From: Lepas anatifera
Taxonomy: Eukaryota; Arthropoda; Thecostraca; Lepadidae
Length of the DNA stretch: 64,000 nucleotides
Direction: 5' to 3'
NCBI GenBank assembly: GCA_034440635.1
Contig: JAOTON010002241.1
Span: forward strand, 558,001-622,000
Shown here in pieces: positions 46,441 to 58,371 of this stretch. Every line of letters starts with the position of its first letter. Position 1 is the first letter of the stretch. The translations under genes were made by a program, and so were the position numbers. The notes below the pieces were generated by a model, which was not told the DNA's origin, ran no database searches, and saw only the letters and a program-made list of their open reading frames with translations.

Positions 46441-46610
46441 ACCCAGCTGAGTCAGGTAGTGTGCCCCTCATCCACAGTCAACCTGAGTCAGGGAGTGTAC
46501 CCCTTATCCACAGTCACCCTGAGTCAGTGAGTCATCCACAGAATCATCCTGAGTCAGGGAGTCATCAACAGAATTATCCTAAATCAGGGAGTGTACCCCT
46601 CATATAAGTC
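46441..46610 (+). repeat. 30-36-bp minisatellite (CTGAGTCAGGGAGT)
   Basis: Five units starting CTGAGTCAGGGAGT. Two are 36 bp with ACCCCTTATCCACAGTCA, two are 30 bp with CATCCACAGAATCATC, and the last is of the first type. Confidence 0.85.
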
Positions 46611-46693
46611 ACCCTGGAACCACCAACAGTCTTCTTATAATGGCACGTGATCGATTATATATCCAGCTTGCAGAACATGTTTCATCCAGTCGA

Positions 46694-46945
46694 TGTAGCA
46701 GCGCCCTGTGCAGCTGCTGTAGCAGGGTCCTGTGCAGTCGCTGTAGCAGTGTCGTGTGCAGCTGCTGTAGCAGTGTCGCGTGCAGCCGCTGTAGCAGTGC
46801 CGTTTGCAGCCGCTGTAGCAGTGTCGTGTGTAGTCGCTGTAGCAGTGTCGTGTGTAGTCGCTGTAGCAGTGTCGTGTGTAGTCGCTGTAGCAGTGTCGTG
46901 TGTAGTCGCTGTAGCAGTCTCGTGTGAAGATGCTGTAGCAGCGCC
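46694..46945 (+). repeat. 24-bp minisatellite (GCTGTAGCAGTGTCGTG)
   Basis: About ten units of GCTGTAGCAGTGTCGTGTG plus TAGTC. The right-hand four are identical, the left-hand ones more diverged. As 24 is a multiple of three with no stops, frames on both strands stay open with 8-residue periodicity; these are artefacts. Confidence 0.92.
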
Positions 46946-47500
46946 ATGGTGACTAAAGAGCATTGTGACAGTCAGCAGCTAAAGCACTGCCAGTCTGCTG
47001 ATGCAACTACACTTCGCTATCATGAGCCTTGACTTGGCTGACTGATCGATTCCCGTACTCGGTAGAGGAAAATATTTGGTGTGGTTGACTTGCCAGCTTT
47101 TTGGTAGGTAGCTAAAAGCAGCAAGCCGACTGGTCAGTAACTGTGGTCGGCTGCTGAAAGTCTGTGTTTCAGCCGACTGCTGAAACGCACCGTTTCATAA
47201 AACGCTATAGAACTGAACAATGCAGCAGCAGTCGATGGAGTCAGTTCCAGCAGTTTTGTGCTTGAGACTACCAAAACGGCGACACTATGAAGAAGTAGAC
47301 ATCAGGTCCATAAGGACTTGACAAAATCAGGGACCATTGTAGCAATATCTAGCCTGCAATAAACAATATAGTGAGGAAGACTGCAACACTGCAGCGACCA
47401 AGACTACAAACATGTTCACTACAAGAAACGTCGCGGTGAAGGTGGCTCATGGACGACGTGCCTGCTATTTGGGATGAGCCAACAGGCTCTCAGCCTAGCA
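46946..47500. other. Anonymous sequence with a small inverted repeat
   Basis: GTCGGCTGCTGAAA and TTTCAGCCGAC (about 47149-47180) form an imperfect hairpin. Nothing else recognised. Confidence 0.4.
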
Positions 47501-47890
47501 GTCATTCAGCATCGCGACGTGCCCAGCCGCCGCAGCGGTCTGTCGTGTAATACAGCGCTCTTGATATCGCCGTTCCTCCGTCCTCCACCACTCCGCCCCG
47601 CCGGTCCCTGAGTGCCGGCATCGCTGCTGGCGACATGTTTTGCCGCCGGCTCGGCCCACGCCCAAGCGGCCATTCCTTCAAAGGCGCCGGGCAAACACCC
47701 CGGCTCAAACGGGCGGCCGGTCATAACAAATCAATAAAGTGTCTTGGCGGCCGCGCCGTCCGGCGGAGCCCTGGCCATCCGGCATCCCCCAACGCGGGCA
47801 GAGCGCCGGAGAAACGGGAGAGAGCGGCCGGAGCGATGCCCTGCCCGGCTCAATATGTCGTCAAGGTAGTTTTGACAGCAGCGTAACACA
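47501..47890. other. GC-rich, CpG-containing unique block
   Basis: GC-rich with embedded GTAATACAGCGCTCTTGATA and AACAAATCAATAAAGTG. No protein identity. Candidate regulatory block by composition only. Confidence 0.35.
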
Positions 47891-49040
47891 CAAAGGGGCC
47901 CGTATTTTCGCGATGCTTTGGCGCGCTGCCAGAGCGGTGGTTGTAGCGGAACGCTGGTGCCAGAATGGTGGAACAGAACGAGGGCAAGCAGGCGTATCGA
48001 AACTCCACATTTCCAGGAGATGTCGGCTATTTATGTCAGTAGCCGCAGCAAAAATGCCACTTTCCTTCCCAGTGATTCAGAGCTTGATAATTGTAGCATC
48101 AGTTCTGAGAAACCATCGCTGGCTTGAGTTTCGGATATAAGGATGTCATACAATTTTGTTAGCACCATTTCCGTTTTTCAGTTCCTAGTCTGAGACTACG
48201 ATAGGCATCTCTCTCCTTTCTTTCCATCTGCTACACTCATTCTGCTTGCAAAATGCATATTACCCATCGAAACATTAAGGACTCTGTTGATATCACAATG
48301 CAAATTCTGAAAAAATACCTTCAAAATATTAAGTCAAACAGAATTACGTAGGAGTATTCGAAACAAATTATTCGACGTTCATACTGTGAAACAGAGATGC
48401 GCTTTGAAAAAAACTTAGATTTGTTTAAGAAAATTCGTGTGAATTCGGGAGGGGCTTTGCGAGAAAATGTCTTCCCCTGGATTTGCCACTGAGCATTGGC
48501 ATGTGAGCCCTCTGGCTAGAATGAAAGCCATGTTCGGTGCCTCCAATAGCAGCATGGAAGCCTTCAGGACTGACCTAGGGTCTCCGATAGCATTAAAGTG
48601 TTCAGACATAGGGTCTGCCGTGCGACTCTGATAGGTCATGCTTGAAAATTTTGCTCCCCCGGCCGTGATGGCGCCCAACCAGGCCCAAATACCGCCCTAT
48701 CGAAGCCCAGATAGCATTCCCTCCAGGTCCCAATGGTGGGTCCTGAACAAAATGTGTCCTGCCATCTAAGTGGAAATCCTGGATCCAAGTCCGACATTTC
48801 TATGGTAAAAATAAACAAGCATTGCAACGTGTTCATGCATTGGGATCCATTTAGGTAATAAAACAAGATTTAAGAAGATTAAAGCAAATATATTAAGCAG
48901 GTAATGAACGCATTTCTCCATCTAGATGAGTTGCACTCATGTGCGTTACAATGCTGCAATGCAGATTTTTCATATAAAGAGGCAATGTTGAAGGGCAATT
49001 GAAAATGTGACCCTAGGTCCCATCAAACTTTACTAGCAGC
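47891..49040. other. Anonymous sequence
   Basis: A CCCCTGGATTTGCCACTG end near 48475-48492 is hAT-like, but no partner end was found. Confidence 0.35.
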
Positions 49041-50618
49041 CGTCAGATCACTTTTGGAGTTGAAACATCAGAGCATAGCAGTTTCTCTGCGCTGCTTCCC
49101 GAGACGAACGGACAGCACGAACGCATCCGTGCGTGGTTATACGCATCCCCGTCGCTCTCAACCCCCGCCCCCCCTCCCCATCCCTGTTCTGGACCGTTGC
49201 GGCGCAGCACACTGGCTGATTGGAAATTCTGTCCATCGCTCGCTGGACATCCACCAATCAGTCCAAATCCAATAATATTCGCCTGTCAGTTCCGGCCGCG
49301 ATAAGGCCCCAATCACCCCGGCGACCAAGCGTGCGTAGTGCGGGGATGTAACCCTTCCTGGTCGCGCCGACGACTAGAGGGGGGGGCAGCTGCCCTCTGC
49401 ATGCGCCGCAAGGAACGACGCGTCTCGTCATTTGCTCACCTCATCTGCGGCTCCGCCAGACGGCACAAAGGGGGCAATCTGCGTGAGTTTCGAGTACTGA
49501 TACCAAAGTGCCGAGTGTGCTGAGAGGTAACGCTGGGCACGTATGCTTTTTCAGCGTCCACGCACAGGCAGGGGTTTCCCTTGAAAACAATAAAGCTGAA
49601 ATGAGACAATTTTCTATTCTGGGACATCACTTCTCACGAGCCCCTTTAAGATTTGAAACAGCGCGTCTTCCCCATTGGGAAACGAAGCGACACTGCCCAG
49701 TGCACTTGGCCTCCCAGCCGGCGGACATTTGGTCGGACAGTGGGGTCGGGACTGGACATAGCGCCAGACATTGTAACGGAACTGCACCGCTCAAAACGAC
49801 GGCCTGAGGTCAGGCTATGGCTCTCGGGGTGGTCTCTCACAGGTGGATTCGGGTTTTTTCCCGCCAATGACGGTGATTTTTGGAGGAGGGGATAGTCCCG
49901 TCTGTCGATTGTTTTCGTGGGACTTTGCCATTCTCTGGTTATATTCTCCGTTCAGGGAAACCCCATATTGTGCTGGAAGTAAGATTGAAAATCAGAGCTG
50001 AATTCAGTGCTCTAGGTCGACATTTCACGGTCTTCAAACAGCATTCGCACTCTCAACAGCATAGCAGAGAGCCACACAGCACTAAGCAGAGTGGCGAAAT
50101 GAGTTTTATAATCAATAGACGAGAATGCAGGAAACAGAGCAAAATCTAAGCTGACACCCCTTTTCCCTGAACGCAGATTTCCAGTTTGTGCCTCACCCCA
50201 ACCTCCCCCCACCCCCTTCCCACCCGTTATCAAAACGGCAACAGCTCCGGATAACACCAGAACCAATGGGTGCGGTTTTAATGAATCTGGCGTCGCGTCG
50301 CGTGCTCCCCTCGCCCGCGCGTGTCTCCAGCGGCGACGATTAGCCGCGGCAAATATGACGCACGAGCCGCATATCTGGCGCGCCGCGATCCACCTGTATC
50401 AGGCCGCTGCACCGGGGAGGGAGGCAGCAGCCGTGAACAAACAGCCAGACCTCTGGACCCTGCTTTCCGCGCCTGCCCGGTGTCATATTGTCGTTAGCCT
50501 GTGCGGCGCCCCCCCTCTGCCGGTAACCCCCTGCAGTCCGGGTTAAAGGGGTAATAGCCTGATGAGATGAGACCAGGGAGGGCAGGATGCGCATAGCCAG
50601 GGGGAAGCTAGAGAGGGG

Positions 50619-50620
<2 letters not shown>
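49041..50620. other. Mixed sequence with GC-rich blocks 49090-49420 and 50260-50540
   Basis: The first block contains two CCAATCA motifs (about 49251-49271); the second has AAATATGACGCACGAGCCGC. No gene recognised; overlapping frames are compositional. Confidence 0.35.
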
Positions 50621-50659
<39 letters not shown>

Positions 50660-50674
50660 GAGACAGAGAGAGCA

Positions 50675-50705
<31 letters not shown>

Positions 50706-50714
50706 GAGCAAGAG

Positions 50715-50749
<35 letters not shown>

Positions 50750-50966
50750 GAGAGAGAGCAAGAGAGAGAGAAAGAGAGAGAGAGAGACGAGAGAGAGACG
50801 AGAGAGAGACAGAGAGAGCAAGAGAGAGGAGAGAGAGAGACAGAGAGAGACGAGAGAGAGCAAGAGAGAGAGAAAGAGAGAGAGGAGAGAGAGCAAGAGA
50901 GAGAGAGAGAGGGAGAGAGAGAGAGGGAGAGAGAGAGGGGAGAGAGAGGGGAAAGAGAGATAGAGA
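50621..50966 (+). repeat. Imperfect (GA)n microsatellite
   Basis: About 345 bp of GA with scattered GACA, GCAA, GAAA and GGGA interruptions. The purine strand is on top here, the reverse of the two CT tracts. Open frames through it are artefacts. Confidence 0.97.
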
Positions 50967-51465
50967 ACAAGGTGTTAACAGATGTAGCAAGGGAGCTGCC
51001 CTAAGAAACTTCAAACAATTCCACTCATGATTTAGATCTAGAGGCGGATCTGCTGTGTAATGAGGACGCACGCTCGCTACAGAATCGAATACGAGAGTCT
51101 CATTGTGAATTCAAGCCCCCTTCCTCCACCGACCTAGCATGTGACTTCTCCGAGCAGTACCTATTTGGCAGCAGTGCCCACACGCTCGGATCTTGCAAAC
51201 ATAAAGTAATACTGCCAGGATTCCGTCCCCTGTCTGAAACATCGGATCCCGTATCGCACACAGTGGTGTGCACTCGATAATTTAATCGCGATTTCGGTAA
51301 GGATAATTTAAGAACTTTTTCGAGAACTTTTCGAAAACGACGATTTCCATGACGATACCTCGACAGTACAATGTATTACTTCGACAAAGCGATAATCATA
51401 ACACTATTGGGGAATTGAACCGCGAGAAGACGTACAATTCTAATTATGCTACACTTGAGCTTCTA
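50967..51465. other. Anonymous sequence
   Basis: No gene or repeat recognised. Confidence 0.35.
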
Positions 51466-51469
51466 GATA

Positions 51470-51728
51470 ACCCTTTTTTCACTTGACGCCCCCTGCAATG
51501 TCATTTCTCACCAGTGGCAGATCCAGGACAACATTTGGGGAGGGAGCTGGAGCCCCCTAGCCCCTCTTGTATCCGCCTTTGCTTCCCCACCCTCCAGGAT
51601 GCGCGTATCGAAGCACTCACGATAGGATGTGGCGTCCACTTGATAGGTTTTTTTCGTCCAAAAGTAGCGCCCCCATGGTCCGAATGGCTCCCCTCCGATC
51701 GGCAATCATGGATCACCCTGTGATTACT
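51470..51728 (-). mobile_element. GCGCC-type hAT-like MITE with a ~70-bp nested insert
   Basis: Family words CGCCCCCTGCAATGTCATTT and, further on, AAAGTAGCGCCCCCATGGTC and CCGATCGGCAATCATGG are split by 51514-51582. The insert starts CAGTGGCAGATCCAGG and ends TGTATCCGCCTTTG, itself a minute hAT-like inverted-repeat element. Confidence 0.65.
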
Positions 51729-51860
51729 CAGTAATTTAAGCAAAAACAAATTTGCCAATCATTAACCATTTTAAAAGTGTTACGTGGTATTTACAATGTA
51801 TAGAGAACAATTTTATGAATTCTATTATCTTTATTTGAACAGTTAGGTGCCAACGGAGCA

Positions 51861-52114
51861 CAGGCGGATCCAGGATTTACGGTCGGGAGAGGGGGTTCAA
51901 AGGGGTCGCCATCCGGACCAGAAGGGAGTCAAAACCTATCAGGCGGGCGCCAAATCCTATCACAAGGGCGCCGATGCTCGCATTCTTAGGGGTTAGGAAG
52001 TGACGTTTTAGTGAGGTATTATAATTTCCAAGAGGCACCGTGACCATTTCAGGAGTTGCCAGAGTGTCGATCAAGGGGGAAAGTGCTCCCACCTTCCCCT
52101 TAACTCCGCCTATG
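51861..52114 (+). mobile_element. GCGCC-type hAT-like MITE, well-bounded copy
   Basis: Starts CAGGCGGATCCAGG and ends CTCCGCCTATG. Flanking octamers ACGGAGCA (51853-51860) and ACTGAGTA (52115-52122) agree at 6 of 8. Interior words CTATCAGGCGGGCGCCAAAT and CACCGTGACCATTTCAGGAG recur in the other copies. Confidence 0.78.
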
Positions 52115-52260
52115 ACTGAGTAAACATATCCATCTGACTTGAGGAAGAGGCTCTTGTTCGTAGCCTTCGACATATGTCTATATGAGCTCGAATTTATCTC
52201 CCTGGTTACCATAATTTGGCATTGCGGCGTCTGGGGATGAGCTCAGCTGGAAAAACAAGT

Positions 52261-53191
52261 TTTTTATCCCGGGCCACACTATGACAAGGCACAACGTCAC
52301 CTCACTTCAAATTTTGAGCTCTACCATAGCTACATTTCTCAGCCGAGTGATTTGAAACTTTCTATACTAGATGACCCCTCTGGGGTCTACAAAATTATTA
52401 TCCTGGATTTCTAGATTTTGTGACCTGCAGTCAGTTTGCGAGGTAACCTCTCCTATAGAAAGAAAAAGCATGGGGAAGAGCTGTATTAAGATATAAAAGT
52501 CACAAAACAAATTATTGAAAATACTCTGATTTCTCAGAGAAGTATTATTGACCACCCTTTCACGGATTCCAGGGGCGATATTTGCCCTTTACTTATCTGA
52601 GGTCATCACAGGTCAGCAGGGTCAAAAACAGCATTTTGATGATAGGGCTTAAGGGTGCACGCCGGGGCTATAGCTCATTTTGATGATAAAATTTGACCTA
52701 ATCACACAAGATCGCTGAACTAAACGGCATCATATATGTCTCGTCACTGGCTCTTATTTGATAGACGGCAATATCACTTTATGACCTTCCGTGACCTCAG
52801 GTCATGTTAGGTCAATAAGTGCCCCCTAGAGCTCAAACCAAAGGCGGGAGGTCATTATGTTCCAGATAGCGGAGAAAGCCCCGGCATTTTCCTATCAAAT
52901 TTACTTTACCAGACTTCAATGTCTCTAATGGCATAAGAGCTATGTCCAGGTTTTTTAGGCATTTCATATTTTAGTGGCAATAGCCTATCGTGACCCAACT
53001 TGACTTCTGGAGGTGAAACTATTGACCTGGGCGTTAAACTATGTTAAGAAAATACATACTGATTTCACACAAACTTTCCAACGCACTTAGCAGATTTGTG
53101 CTAGCCCCCATATTTCCGGAGTTAGAGGGGGAGCCATCGATGGCCCCAGTGGGGCGAAGGTGGCACCCTACCCCGTTGGGGCACGGGTTAA
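52261..53191 (+). mobile_element. TTAA element, long subtype, copy 3, left end missing
   Basis: Colinear with 25260-26155 and 27610-28500, ending GGGGCACGGGTTAA (TTAA 53188-53191). The palindrome GCCATCGATGGCC is near 53134. The DR4 pair is kept at 52799-52814 (AGGTCA TGTT AGGTCA). The left inverted repeat and first ~130 bp are absent. A ~35-bp insertion near 52650 duplicates CATTTTGATGATA. Confidence 0.82.
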
Positions 53192-53340
53192 GGTTTGTAC
53201 CCTCAGTAATAATTTGAAAGGCGTCTGATATTCGCACAGCAGGCATTTTCAAGGTGAGTTAGACACAATTCGCTATGAAAGGAAGACTTAATAAAAAGCG
53301 ATACAAAGTTATCATTATCGGTCAGACAAAAATAGCGACT
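53192..53340. other. Anonymous sequence
   Basis: Nothing recognised. Confidence 0.3.
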
Positions 53341-53545
53341 TCGATAATTTATAATCCAGGGCGGACGCAGACCGAGTTTTGGGGGCCAACCCATGTGTGC
53401 CTGGGGGGTGGGAGCGATTTTTGCGAACTACTAGCCGGTGATCGCTCTGGGGGGGAATATTTTTTGTTACAGACCAGTGTACCTTTTTAAAATTCGGCGT
53501 TTGGGGGGTGTTTGTCGTTTGGGGCCTGGCGGAACTGTCCGCCAA
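53341..53545. mobile_element. Probable G-rich MITE fragment
   Basis: CAGGGCGGACGCAGACCG at the left and GGCGGAACTGTCCGCC at the right, with several G-runs (GGGGGCCAAC, GGGGGGTGGGAGCG) of the kind found in the other hAT-like MITEs here. Ends are not resolved. Confidence 0.35.
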
Positions 53546-54640
53546 TGTTATAATCGACTATCGAAAAATGGAAAAACATGACAGTCGATGATGACTTCGG
53601 TAATCGTTAATCGATGAGAGTTGCCCAAGTGCCCGCTACTGGTCCAAGATTCACACAATTTTTTTTGGGGGGGGATTTGTTAAGTGGGCGAGTTGATGTC
53701 CCTACACAAAGTCATGTTGTGAAATTTTAGACGCACCAGCAGCTAATGACAGTTCCAAACCACACCACTTTTAAAGAAAATCGGTTATCAAAGTATCAGC
53801 TGAAACCCTTGTTGAGACTTCGCATGTTTTGGGAGGTGTATGCGTTAGTGGCGGCGGAGGGAGGGATTTAAGTAGGAAACCACGGACTTTTCAACCCATT
53901 TCTTTCTAGTCAATGTCATAGGCTTAGTGTTAAAATCTATCAGAGGGGCAAGGTATGTACCCCGGAGCCCCCTAGAACCACCGCCACAGGTACGTTAGTC
54001 CAGCTTTAAGGAAGGAAGTGTGTACAGTGGGTATGTAAGGTATGCGGCTAACATCGTTGACAGTTTTGCCAAGCAAGCATGCTTGCGTGAAATCCCTCGC
54101 ATATGTATTGTTATTCGGACAGAATGCGAAGCAAACGTCGTGATATTATAGGCACTAAGTAGGACATAATAAAAATGAAATACAATCAAAATTGGTGCAT
54201 TTATGAAACAAGCATTAGCATGGGCGCCGAAAGCGGGGGGACGGGGGACGCGTCCCCCTGTTGGCAACCAGGGGGGACGTCCCCCAAAATTTTTGGGTCA
54301 ATGGTCATTAATGCTGTCAGTTACCGAATATGCTCAAATTCGCCTCCCAGTCAGCACCAGCCCGGGTCTGTCCCCCTGCGAAAATTCCGTGGCGGCCCTG
54401 AGCATTAGGACTGACCTGGCTGAAGACTTGCTGATGTCTTGTAGGTTTTTTTGGTTTGCTGGGTGTGCGGTCCACTGAGTCTGAGTGGCATCCCAATCTG
54501 TGAACCCATAGCAAACCAGTCACATATCCTGGGGAAATGCACAGCAAATCAAACACATTAAAACATTTTACATGCTGTAAATAAATACAAGCACATTAAA
54601 ACGAGCAATAGGCCCTAAAAACTTACCAGTTTGCAAGCAG
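53546..54640. other. Mostly anonymous; G/C-run palindrome at 54233-54292
   Basis: GGGGGACGGGGGACGCGTCC followed by CCAGGGGGGACGTCCCCC is a GC-run inverted repeat, probably another MITE end. No gene recognised. Confidence 0.35.
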
Positions 54641-54990
54641 TAGACACAAACCACCCGTTCAGAGCACCCGCACAAACGACACTGTCGATTTTCTCACCAC
54701 GAATCATCCGTTCAAGTCATAACGCGCGCGCAAGGGTCACGCCGAGTCGCAGAGGTCGGCGAATCGCCTCGGCAACTGCCCCGAGGCGATGTGTGCCGCC
54801 GGCTCGAGCGTGGTGGGGAAGGGGATGGGGTGGAGTGAGCTGAGTTGCCTGGAGCACGTGGCCGCCAGCAGCAGGAGCCTGAAGCCGGGTCGACGTCTCA
54901 GCAATTATCAATGTTGAAATGCAACTTATCCCGCCGCAGTGCTGCTCTTGTTTAAGCTTGTTTCGTTGGACAGGCCACAACATGCTCTGC
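54641..54990. other. GC-rich, CpG-containing unique block
   Basis: Contains AACGCGCGCGCAAGGGTCAC and GGCGAATCGCCTCGG; no frame of interest. Confidence 0.35.
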
Positions 54991-55237
54991 TAAAGCGGAG
55001 CACAAGCATCGTGTGTGGGTCTCTAGAAGTCTTCTCCCAGCCCGCTTTGGATATTTTCAATTTGTAGATTTCCTATACACGCCTTATAACTTCTTTCGAA
55101 CGCATTCGTCTCGTCAATGACAATATCCAGATGATTATTAACCCCTGACTACAATCAAATGGCTAATGGAATATATAAAGCTTGAACTAATTTTGAAGTA
55201 CTTAAATGGAGAGTGTCCTTGAAAACATGGCAGCAGG
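54991..55237. other. Anonymous sequence
   Basis: Nothing recognised. Confidence 0.3.
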
Positions 55238-55266
55238 TAGTGTAGGTACATATTGTACCTACACTA
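55238..55266. repeat. Perfect 12-bp hairpin
   Basis: TAGTGTAGGTAC, loop ATATT, GTACCTACACTA: a perfect stem. It abuts the MITE at 55271. Confidence 0.9.
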
Positions 55267-55270
55267 AGCT

Positions 55271-55539
55271 CATAGACTGATCCAGGATCTCCGATCGGAT
55301 GAGGGGGGGGCACATGGTTGCGGGGCGACACATTTGGCAGGAAACGTATCAGGTGGGCGCCAAATCCTGTCCGGGGGAGGGAGGGGCGCCGATACTCGCA
55401 TCCTGGGGGATGGGTGGGAAAGCAGCCTTTCAGAGGGGGCGCCATCGATCTTTCAGGGCGCGCTGTGACCATTTCAGGGAGCGCCGAGGGTCGGTAGGGG
55501 AGGGAAGTGCGTTTTTTGTCCCTCCTGGATACGCCTGTG
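55271..55539 (+). mobile_element. GCGCC-type hAT-like MITE, well-bounded copy
   Basis: CATAGACTGATCCAGGA at the left and TCCTGGATACGCCTGTG at the right are imperfect inverted repeats. Flanks ACTAAGCT (55263-55270) and CCTAAGCC (55540-55547) share CTAAGC, 6 of 8. Interior words match the 51.9-kb copy. Confidence 0.78.
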
Positions 55540-56040
55540 CCTAAGCCTGGGCATACATAATTTTGAGGGCAGTGTGGTAATATTATGATGAGGACTACGA
55601 TTTTACACGTTGGTATAGAACTTGTATGGTAGAACTTACACCTGAAGTTTATAACTTAGCAAACCCGAACTAGGCATGATTTGGCAATTAACGTTGTTTT
55701 GAGCGCTGTGACGGGTTCCCGGCAGAATGAATGGAATCTGAACAGGTGCCGATGAGATTGAGCAAACCAAGAAGCCCCCTATTTGATAATTAGTTTGTCC
55801 CAGAACTCAGCGTTTGTGGAGCAACAGCGTGTATTGAGAGGGGATTTCCACCTCATCGGCTCCAGTGGGGCGACGCTCCAACGACGAGCCGCCGCCGTAA
55901 GCCGACCTTGCGGTAGTACCATCATGAACCGCTGCTGCTCCGCTAAAGGTGAGTTCTCAACAAAATCAAATATGAAACCAGTTTTTCTCTAGGCTATATT
56001 CGACTCATAGTTTAGATCAGATTCCATAAAGGTGGTTTAT
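55540..56040. other. Anonymous sequence
   Basis: Short CG-containing stretch near 55860-55910; no gene recognised. Confidence 0.35.
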
Positions 56041-56046
56041 TCCGTT

Positions 56047-56283
56047 CAGTCTCAACTTGATGCAAACAGTGCAGCGCCACAGTATCGCAATCTCAACTCA
56101 CTGTCTTGATGTAAACGGTGCAGCGCCACAGTAGCTCGATCTCAACTCACTGCCTTGATGTAAAGGTGCAGCGCCACAGTATCGCAATCTCAACTCACTG
56201 TCTTGATGCAAACGGTGCAGCGCCACAGTATCTCAATCTCAACTCACTGTCTTGATGCAAACGGTGCAGCGTCACAGTACCAG
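56047..56283 (+). repeat. 49-bp tandem repeat, ~5 units
   Basis: Units carry CTCAACTCACTGTCTTGATG then AAACGGTGCAGCGCCACAGT. Later units differ by one or two bases. Predicted unit length 48-52 bp. Confidence 0.9.
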
Positions 56284-58371
56284 CTCACTAGCAACTTTTG
56301 GTAAGTATGCAAGGTCAGTGCCGATTCAAACAAATCGAGTCTTAAACTGTTAGATATCTGCTGTGTTGTTTCAAAAGAAACGGGCGCATCCCCCATCCCA
56401 TCATCGATGTCGATATATGCACTTATATTGTTCTAGAACAAATTGTAGCCCATTTTATGCCAGTTAGCATTTTCCAAACAAACTCTGTGACTAAATGTAA
56501 GAATCTCGGCGGAAGACGCTGCCGCTATCGCTGGGAACGACGTGGAGCCGCCCAGCCGGGCCTTTCTGACGGGCGGCCGGCCCGTGGCCTGCTGTTTCCC
56601 GCACTCCGGCAATAGAGCGCTATTACAGCAAGCCAAGCAATATCGCGCCGGCAGGGGCGTCATATTGTTGGCCAAGTGTTTGCTCTGGGCTTGAGGCCCA
56701 CATTGGCTCACATTTGGACGGCGATCCCTACATGGGGATATTAGTCTGGTGTGTGCGAGATGGCCGGTGGGGAAACGCCATAGAACGGGCTTGCTAGCAC
56801 GCGTGCCGCGCTGGGTTCGGCAGTTTAGTGAGATCCCGGCAGACGAGAGCCTATCGATGTTTGTTTAGCAAGTTAAGAGCTTATTTGTATTATTTCTTCA
56901 GTTAGAATGCTATTATTTTGGTTAATTTACCGCTTATACTCCGTAAGGCTACTTTTACACCAAACATGTATAAATTAACATATAACCTAGCAGTAAATGG
57001 ATGCCCAGGCGTAGGAGCCACACAAACGGAGAGCCAAACAGTTACCTGGAAAATAGCAAATTTTTGTTCCAGGTTTACCTGTATTTCCCCACACTGAAAG
57101 TTATCTAAATTCAGCCAATAGGTTTTAGCAAGTGTTTAAAGGCAATATAAAGCCCTCTTGGGGTTTGAACAGAATTGCCACGTGCGCAGAGCATACTGTA
57201 AGCCCCCGGTGGCACATTAAGTCTGTTTCCAAACTCACAGTTCACGGGAGCCGAAACAGCAGGGTTTCACTAGTGTACTTGTTTCTGAGCGGACTGCTCT
57301 GATTTTTCAACTCTCCTACCCCGAGCGGTCTACGGCACGCAGCTGTTCGTGATCAACGGGCTGACGAGGGGCCGATGGGGACGGAGTCTGCTGTCAACGC
57401 ATCCTATCCTCTGTAAACGGATAATTTTAATGCGAATAAAATTGTCGAACGGGAGTCTTTTTGGTAGGACACTTCAGTTACAACTGGCTGCCTGAGTTCG
57501 ATCTCACCACAAAGGTGCCACATTTTTTCAAACCACAAATGGGAAAAAATGGGTTCAAATTCTATTGGAAGTGTGCCGCATTCTCTTTTTACTTGAAACG
57601 GAAGGGACTCTTCTGCTCCGTTTTCTATTTCAATTTTAATATTTCATGCATTCCCAGCAATTATACTCTGACAATGGGCATTGTTTGTGCATCGTTGATG
57701 TCTAAAAGAGTGCATGCTTCCAGTGAAGCTCACGTTCAAACATTTAATTTTTCCCTAATCAGTTGAATAAGTAAAATTCTGAAACGTTAGTCTTACCGTA
57801 ACACATACCTGTGTGTTCTATTCAAATACGCACCTGTTTGTACGTAAACTCCTATTCCTACGCCAGCATTTCTCTTTGTTCCATCGCGTATGAGGACGTG
57901 CATGCATCACCGTCGAGTGATTTGGGAACGAAGTGATGTTGGGGAAGGGCATAGAGGAAACGAAATTCAGTATGCGCCAGCGCATCCTGTTTTGAATGGG
58001 GCCGCTAGTGTCGCGTTATCTATCCAACCCAGAACAACATACACGGTCCGGTGCACTTTCATATCATCCATATTGTCATAAACTTCGTCCCAAACAGAGT
58101 CGTTAAATATGTTTGTACACCTGGGCTACGGTAGTACCGGCCGGCTTAATGCTGCCATTAGATAGCTAATCGCGCGACTTGTGAAAAATGACGGCGGGCG
58201 CGGAGGATGGGGTACGGCAGGCCGGTGAGGGGTGTCACTTACGGCTCCGGCAGTACCGTGTTGTCAGTATGCTGTCAGGTTTAATGGGTGGTAAATGTGA
58301 CGGAACGTTTTATGTTAGCACATTGCATTGGCCTCACAGCGACGAAGGAAGTTATGCATTTTCACATTGTC
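56284..58371. other. Mostly anonymous; GC-rich block 56510-56850
   Basis: The block has GCAATAGAGCGCTATTACAG and TCATATTGTTGGCC embedded in GC-rich DNA. No gene recognised. The plus-strand frame 57461-57766 is aromatic-rich without a known motif. Confidence 0.35.

Noticed and set aside
46609..46963. Candidate 8-residue repeat protein (HTTLLQRL-type or VAVSCVVA-type)
   Set aside because: Produced by the 24-bp minisatellite; open on both strands.
50340..51071. 243-residue Ser-Leu-rich minus-strand frame
   Set aside because: Translation of the GA microsatellite.
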